Of a stretch of 64,000 nt of DNA, positions 54,401-63,400 are shown piece after piece (position 1 is the stretch's first letter; every line of letters begins with the position of its first letter). Both the position numbers and the translations under genes were made by a program. The DNA is taken from assembly GCA_013397795.1 (NCBI GenBank), contig VZTJ01005976.1, positions 1,022,724 through 1,086,723 of the forward strand, given 5' to 3'. Origin of the DNA: Orthonyx spaldingii (lineage: Eukaryota; Chordata; Aves; Passeriformes; Orthonychidae). The notes below the pieces were generated by a model that saw only the letters and a list, made by a program, of their open reading frames with translations, was not told where the DNA came from and ran no database searches.

Positions 54401-57400
54401 TACGAATAAATCATATGACTAATAGCATTGTGCAGATGCATCCAGAACAGTGACAGACTTAGTGCCATGACCACTTCCTGTGAAGCGTGTTCCAGTGACC
54501 AACTACCCTCTCAGTGGAGAATGTTTAACTAACGTCCAGTCTGAATGTTACATCCAAGACTTTGGTGGGATGAAAAGTTTTTCCTAACCTGTCTCCATTT
54601 TGTCTTGGAATTCACAATTTACTATCACCTCCTGTTATGTCAAAAATCATTGGCTACACAGTAACTTGAATAACAAAATCAATGAAGGCAGAATTTGAAC
54701 TTTTGAATTATTTTAGCTTCACATATACAAAACATAACAAAACTAGCTCTTTGATGATGAGTTTCACATTGATTTCCACAGGGCCAACCTTGTAACTAGC
54801 ATTTCTAGACATCAATAATACATAACAACATTCTGCTAAAAAAGCAGTACAAAATGAGAAGTTTTCAAAATAAAATGAAGATGACTTTCATGACAGTTAG
54901 AAATGGAAACTAAAGAGTAAGGTTTTTTGAGTTTATCACATTACCTTCTTCCAGGATGGGTCTCAGCACAACAAATGGGATTTCTTGCAATGGTTCCATG
55001 TGTTTGTGCCCAGCACTCATAATCTTTATCTGGGGCAAGCAGACGACAAGTGTGCCAGGCATACTGGCCTGCCCATGGTACCAGTTTCGCACAGTGCCAG
55101 GAATGTCACCTGACACAATAGTACTTGGAGAAGGCAGGCTATCATTCGGAAGGAATACACAACAAGACTGCACTTCAAGCTGAAAAAATAAAGCCAAGAA
55201 AGATAGTCAGAAACAGATTCTTTTCCCCTTCACTGTGGAGTATTCATCTTGGTACAAAATCTGAAGTTATTCATCCACTACAGCTGACTGAAAATAGTCT
55301 TAATGTTTAGTTGAATTAAGAGAAAAGATGACGTAAAATGCTGGAAAATAATATATGCTCGTAAATCATGATTATGGGAGGGGAGAAAGAAGAAGGATGT
55401 TTTTTCTGTGTAAATTTATCAGAAAGGTGTTGCCATGTAAAGGGAACATACATATATCTACATTTCAACAGCTTTTTACAAGTGCAATTGAGTCAGAAAA
55501 TGTTCTGAATGAGAAAGCCCTCCAGTTTTTGCCGTTCATTAGCTTTTGTTAGCAATAGCTAAGTCTCTAGAACTAGCCAACTTTTTATATGCTGTTACTT
55601 TCTATAAAGAACTGTTTCAGGGAAAATTCTGCCTTGACTTAATAGGCAACAGTAATGAGCATGTACAAAAAAGTTAATCATTAGAAAAACTATGGAAAAC
55701 ACAAACTTAAAAGAAAAACTGACTTTTAAACAAATGGAGAGGAGTATACATGAAGAGAAAGAGATAGCAATAAAGTTGACAAAGTTTATACAGTTTTTAT
55801 CCACTTTTCAGTGCAAATCAGAAGCAGCACATATGGTTTCATACAAAATAGCATTTTTTGTTCTTTATTTTCAATGTTGTTACCCTGGAACATGTCTGAC
55901 CATTTTGCCATCTTCTTAGGAGCTTCTAGAGAGGCTGAGCAAGCCCAAACTAAGAACTCAGCTCATCACAACTTGTTAACATAGAGGTGATGTAAGCTGC
56001 AGGCTGTTAGTCTTCCTTGGCTCTTACAAATACCATTCTGGCACCTGGATATCCAACAGCTCCAACAGCCTGCACACTTGAATGCTTTGTTAAGCAAATA
56101 CAAGCTATGATTCAGTTAATTTCTTCACATTACTTGGAAAAGCCTAGCATACAAATTGCTGGACAAGATATTATTTGTAGCTGTGATAAAAACATTTGTT
56201 TGCTGCAAACTTATGTAACACTGTTTCGATTTGACATGATTAAAGACAGCACAGCTTAACAGTAATAACCAAGATTTGTACCTCATATTCTCCCCTGAAG
56301 GGTATTTAGGCCTTCAAGACCACAACAGTGATTTGTAATAGAGCTGGAATTCCACAGCACTGTAAGTACTTTGCCAGCCTAGTGAGTACACAGATATTCA
56401 TCTTTATTTCAGCATTTTTGTGCCCTTTTGCTTAGACAAACTGACAAGAATTCACTGCAGAAAAATATAAGTAGAATTTTGCAAAAATAAATATATTGGT
56501 TCATGAAGTCTGTGTTTGTTTCTGGATTTAGAACTGTTTGAGTTGTAAAATGAAGCTAATTACATCTTTGATAAGTAGTTTATTGATCCAAGGTTGCAGA
56601 GTGTACTTTATTTATACTGGATGAAAAGCTAGGGTGTATTGTTACAGATGTAATAGATTTGGATTCTTTTTAATGGTAAATTAGTCATTGTGTCAATTTG
56701 CGAAGATTTTTACAGTGACACATTAGATCATTTTCTGGTCTATTAATACTAAGTTGCAGGTCAAGCCATTGTGGGATAATGATTAATAGATGACAAAAGA
56801 ACTTATGATCAGTATAACTATTGTTTTATCCATGCATTTGCTGAGTAAACAGTTTATAAAAAATCACCCATTCTTCACATACACACACACACATATATAT
56901 ATATACACATCTATGATGATTAACATCAAATGCTGCCTGGATTTACAAACCATGTGGTAATAATAATCCAAAAATTCCACCATCTTGAAGAGATACTATA
57001 CTTCTTCACATTACCAGCAGCAGGATCTACAGGATGTGTTTTACAAAGCACTCTCAAGAAGAGATCTCAATACTCAGTAGAGTTTTTGCACTTCATTTAC
57101 AGTTCAGTACAGCTTTGGACTGAAGGTAAGTTCTTCCGATCACATTTGGTTTATTTTACTTTGCTGTATCAAGAATACTGAAGTAGAATCACAACAGTTT
57201 CGCCCCTTTAAATTCCTGACGGAAATTCCTTTTTTACACAAGTGGCTCTTTGCTATTCATATTCAAACAACTGAATGGGAGTTGGACCATGAACTTTGGT
57301 GGGCTTTAAATGATAGCATCAGGCCTCCATATGTTTGATGGATACACTCAGCCCCCTTAACCAGACCAGCAGTAGCTCAGTACAAGCTCCAAATGAGGTA

Positions 57401-60400
57401 AAGGCCTGAGCTGCAGCTGGGTCAAGAACCCCTCCAGAAAAACCACAAAGAGCAGAGTGACCCAACGAGCATCACGCCTGACCATGTGATTAAAACTTGA
57501 GGGTGTTTTTTCCAAGACTCAGTTATCAAGGAACAAAGAAAGCTGTGGGTACAAGGAGTCTCTTGCACACCCTTCCCATTGCATGCAAGCCAACGACAGC
57601 CTAAGAGAACTTTCTTTGAGTTCTCCCTGCCATGCAGGATGGTTGCACAGCAGTGATCTCTCCTCGAGCTGGGACGCCTTTCAAGGCTGTTCCAAGAGGC
57701 AGAGAGGCCTTTCTATTAATGACAGATCTCTGGATGAGTTCAATTCAAGCTTTCTCTAAATTGTAACTGGACTGCACACCAGTGACTCTCCTCGGGAGCT
57801 GGGATGCCTCCCAGTGTTTGCGATTCCTTATCGAGACTGAGTGTTCCTTCTGAAACTCAAGGCAGAGAGATCCCTTATTTGCAACAGATCCTCAGTAAAC
57901 TGCTGATAGCATGCTAAATTAATACTAATGAAACTCATCCAGTTAATTCCTTTAGACAGACTGTTTTCAAAGTCTGAGACTAAGATTGCACCTAAGATCC
58001 ATCAGGATTTTAGAAAGCAAGGGGGTCTACTCTACACCTCGTGACTCAATAGAAGGACTTCCTTACTCTTTGTATTTCTTCTGTTAGATAGAAACTGTTG
58101 TCCAGATCAGATTCAGTTGCACCTAAGCCACATCAGGGGTTTGGTGGTCCGGTCTGAATTTCATGACTCAGCATTTGGGTTACCTTACCCTGTTCCATCT
58201 TCAGCCTCCATGTAAATAAAGGCAGATCTATTCTAATCCCATTTTCCTTTGTATGTTTCACTCATGTAGTAAATGATACAGTGAACCTTGCTATTGAACT
58301 CCGCCAAGTTACACCTTTATGAATTCATATTAAAATCACCTTTGCTAATGCCTTAGATGGTGATTATTTAAGTTACTCTAAACCGCTCATTCATGACAAC
58401 TTGGTGCAGTCAGCAGGATTCTAAATCTGGATTTTCTAAAAATTGTCCATATGTAATATTACATATTATTTACATTGTGATTATATTAATTGCTTACAGA
58501 TACGGTTTGCTTACCTGTGTTTCATTTAAAGTTTTATGTGAATAACAAATTTTGCAAAACATGACTGCAGGATTTCAAAGATCAACAAAATGACTGTATG
58601 GTAAAAGTTCACATTTTAGAGGAAATTACACAATTATTATAATCACACAAGAAATTACCAACTTGAATGCACAAGGGCCCAGTAAGTGCAAAACTTAGTT
58701 GCACCTGTTGAACTTCTCAGAGGCAGATTCACAACTATCAACTTCAATGGAATTTGTGTTCAGTTAACTCACAGAATCTGGAAATTTGCCTACTCACAAG
58801 TTCCAGTGAAGGAATGGAAGAGTGCACCTAAAATGATGGAATTATATGCTGGACAAAAGTGAGAATGTGCACTACAGATTGCTTCACCAATAGGAAAGTG
58901 TTTCAAAATATATGTAATCCCAATTCTTAAAATTAAACTACATCAATAGCATACATTAAAGCTATCATATAAATCTTTTTACACTTTTTAAATAACTGTT
59001 AAACTGTGTGCCTAAAATTTTGAATTTAATGTAAGATGTGACTGATTTATGTAACTGAATATAAATTTGCAGTAGTAAATCTTGCATTAATGTAAGGATC
59101 TGACAATCCAAGGGAAAGAAAATGAAGTAATCTGCCAGTAAGAAGTCCTCAAGCTGGGGGTCAGATCCTGTTCATGGAAACCATCTGGTTGGGACCCTCC
59201 AAGCCACACCAAACACAAATGATCTTTTAAAAAAATATCCTATTCATTAATGCTTCGCAGCTGCACTGAGTGTTACTTCATTTTTCCATGGCAACATCCT
59301 TTCTGTTTCAAGGATCTGATTTCAGTTTTGGTAGCAACATGTTCGTTTGCCAATACTGAACACATTCATGTGTTAAAGAGAAGGAATTATTACATTCTTG
59401 AAACAGGATCACCCCCTATTTTCATTTCTATTATGTCAAGGCCTATACATGCTAAATAACATATACTAATGATAAACCAATGAAGTAAGCAGTATTTTCT
59501 CTTCTAAAATGTTATGTAAAGCACAACTCTACACTCTATGCTTTTACAAACATATAATCCTAAAAATGTCCAATGCCTCTTGTATAAAAAGGAAAGTATT
59601 AAGTTACTGGAGTATTTTTAATTCTCATTTTATAAAAAGGAATGTTGTTCATTACAGAGAAGTGTGAAATAAATACTGCAGAAAAATTAAAAACACCTTC
59701 CTAACTGCAGAGGGTGGGTTGGAGGGAAGAAAACAAAACAAGTGACTCCCCACAAATGCAACAAAGAGGGACAGGTTGTTCAAGTCTTTACAGTCTTTCA
59801 TGATAGTGATAACATAAGGAGATTCCCTTTCATAATGCACATTTTATAGCTACACATATCAGTTAGAGGCAGTGAAGATTTGCTACAAGTGACACTTGCA
59901 TATGGGTCTCTCTCCTGGGAAGTTGCCTCTCTACATTACTCATCAACTCTCATACATGCTCAGCAGAAAGGTAACGTGTTTTTCTGGGTACAGAATATCA
60001 TCTTGCAATGCAAAGAACCACTGCTTACACAGCTCATGTGTGGGTTCTGGTGCACTCAGTATTATGATAGCTCAGCCTCCAACATCCAAATTCATTCTAT
60101 CATTTAGATCACCTACAGCTGAGCCAGACATGCACTGTTTGTTACAATTTTAAAGGGCAGAACAGAAATTCATGTTTTGAAGGTAGACAAAAGTAAAAAT
60201 GTTATAAATGGAAAGCAGAACACATAAGTAAAAGAACTAAGAGAGCAGGCTACCTGTACATAAAAATGACCATAATAAGGATCAGATACATTTTCTTTGA
60301 CCACTTAAAACACAGTGTCATTGTGCTTCATAGTATTCCTGCTCTTTTCTAAGAAAGTTTTTAAACCTTTTAAGAAGGTTTTATTTAGTTATGGAAAACT

Positions 60401-63400
60401 CAAAATTTTTGTTGGCTTGAAGTAAGTAACCAACTTAAGAAATAATCTTATCTCATAATTGCCAAATAACTCCAGAGGGCTGTAACTGCTAAATTACAAG
60501 TCACAGAATCCCTTCCTGACCCCTGGATAATGACACAGTTCGAAGAACAGGAACTCTTATCAATTCTGTCCTTCCCTTTCTTGTCTTTCAAAGTTTTACT
60601 TCATCAAAAATTTTTACAAGTTATATTCCTTAAAGAAAATATAATTTTCAATAGGTTCAGGAAAAGGATTTATTTAAATAAATTCAGGGATATTTTAAGG
60701 CATGTGATATACCTAAGTTTTATATGTAACAATTACATTCTTATATAGTTGGCACTCATTGCAACATTATTCATTAATTAATTTACTTTTAATACAAATC
60801 CTTCATTGTTCTCAACAGAATTCAGCATTAGCAGCCAATTAAAAATAATTGTGTTTATACTGCTTCACATTTTTAGCAACTATTAGTATGAAGAACATGT
60901 GAAAAATGAGTATTACCCTCCGACACAGTGTAACTCCCAAAAAGACTTCAAGGCTGCATATAAAATCCTACAACAATTAAATAATAAACCAACTTTTTAT
61001 AATTAAATATGAAAGTCTTTTCATTTAAATACTAATAGCTTACCACAACTCCAATGCACAAAATCTTCGTGCAATATTCTATCAAAAGCAAGCCAGGGCT
61101 AGGGCTAAGCAAGAACCAGCTTTGGATCCAAAATAAACTTTCCAGTTACTTTGGTTCCAAATACATTTACTTACTCTAACTTCCACTAAAAGAATAATCC
61201 TTTGATGACTTTAAGTTATGAAGTTTAGTTTTATCTGATGACAACTACAGACTTTTCTGTTCTATGATCATGTTGCTAAAAGATCCAAGAACATGAAAAT
61301 TAGCTTTAGAAAAAAAGCCACAAAGTCTAAATGCTCCAGAATTTAACTAGACAAATTATTCTAGAAATTTTCCTTTTTCATGCCAAATAATAATGCAGAA
61401 AATCTGTATGAATTTAACATTCAAGTATAGTTATATATGTTTAACAAAATGCACATTATGGATAATAATATAAATATAATGTACTTGAATTTCAAAACAG
61501 AGTCATGATACTCATTTTCTTACCCTCTATACATTGCCTTGCACAAATTTCCCATTTTGGCTTGTACTGAAAGAATCAAGCTATATACGTGGCATTTGTG
61601 TCTTGAAAAACATATTTGAATAAATTAGACACAGGGACTACTAGTAGTAATAAAAAGAACAGCAAACATATCTATAAATCCTTCATATTTCACAAGGAAG
61701 GACTATTGCACATTTGTGTGGAAGCACATTCTCGAACTTTCTTGTGGAGCTTCCCTGGAGTCTGTTGAAACGTTTTGCTGATAACATGTATCAGACTTCT
61801 GAGAACAGACTAGCAAATACTTCACTAAGTACAATTAAAGCATAAGGATGAAACAAAGTGTGTAAGCTACAGTATGAATTCATAGGGGTGTTTAATTTCA
61901 GCATAGATAAAAACTAAAAATATCATTTCATAGTCATAATGATGAAAATAGAAAGCATGAGTACTCTACCAAAAAAACCCTCCAAAAAGTAAATAAATCT
62001 AGAACCTCAAGAACCAGAAAAAGTACCCAATATAAAAAAATCTTCTGCCAGAATGAGCTCTATTCTGTATGTTAGGTCAGAAAAGCAATGTATTTATTAA
62101 TTTCTCTTTGAGAAAACCCATACCTATCACTGTCACCAGTGTTCATGTCCACAGAAAGAAACACTACGTTTTCTTCCTATCTAGTAACACACAAACTTCA
62201 TGGTTGGTATTTTAACCATTCTTCAAAACAAATTCAATTTGCTGGTTGCTCACAAAAAAGCATAGCATGAAAAATGTATGAGCAGAGTATCGTAGTTCTG
62301 ATTCAGTTTTCCCCCTTTATAAAGGGCCCGGCTTTTATTCGTTGTCATTATTATATTATTATTTTTATTATGACTCAAGCTGTAAGCCTCATTTAAATAG
62401 GGAGTGTCACTGTGCTAAGAACCACCCAGACACATAACAAAAATAGATCAAATAGATCATCAAATAGATTACAAATTCTCTCTCTTATCTAGACATTTTA
62501 ATCTACAGTGGTGAGGACATGAAGAAAGAAACGAAAACAAGCAAAATCCTCATGAAACGATGAAAGAGAAGGCTGAAAATGAAATAGATTTAATGGAAAG
62601 CATCTCCTCAGCTTCACTATGTTCTGCAATCAGGTGACAAGTCTCAACTTCTTGCTCAGACAAAACCTGGACTTTTAAACTTTCTAAAACTGTGAATTCT
62701 AAGTACTTTTTACATGAAAGAGGAGTGACACAAACACATGTTCTGGGATGAGCCAGTATGTTACTAAATATATTTCTTGATACAAAGAAGGAACAGGCAT
62801 TCAACAACTACTTTCTGCAATAAAGGCAAAAGACTTGCCGAAAGTTGTAATAAAGACAATTTTGGCAGTTTTTTGTGGGTTTTTTTAGTTAAAAAAATTG
62901 CTACTATATCCTGGTGTACCATAAAATACTGATCTCACAGAATGTATGGTTCAAGAGGCATACACATAATATTATAAGGTTATAATAATTCTAAATGAGG
63001 ATAATTTCTCAATAAGCACTTGGTAAGTACTGGGAATAACATAGTCCTACTTCTAGCACTTCTAAACCATCTAATATTTGTTCTTGCAATCTTAATGTTG
63101 GACTCCTAACATGGCATCTCTACTGCTACATGAAAACTCAGTTTTTACTGATCAGCAGCTACAATCTAGAACAGTATAAACCAAAATGCTTTAATCTGAG
63201 CAGCCATCTACTTGTCCTTTGTGAAAAAGTAGACCAGTAGGCTGCTGAGCCTTCACTGTGGCACAACAGTAATTGTATCACATACCTCAGAAAACTATTT
63301 ATCATACACACTTCCCTCAGAAAGTTTTACAAAAGAAGGCATTCTGTAAATCTAACTTCTGTGTTTATAATACAAACAGTTTTTATTCATATAAAAATGA

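Larger units (their letters stand above)
46110..54944 (-). other. VPS13B: VPS13B intron, 8.8 kb, repeat-rich
   Basis: It holds most of the mobile elements in the window: LTR 47064-47350, CR1 50245-50475, CR1 51458-51762, LTR 53316-53768 and CR1 54334-54640. The intervening sequence is A+T-rich and unrecognised. Confidence 0.8.

Noticed and set aside
54956..55183. Plus-strand open frame of 75 codons
   Set aside because: Antisense shadow of the 235-nt VPS13B exon.
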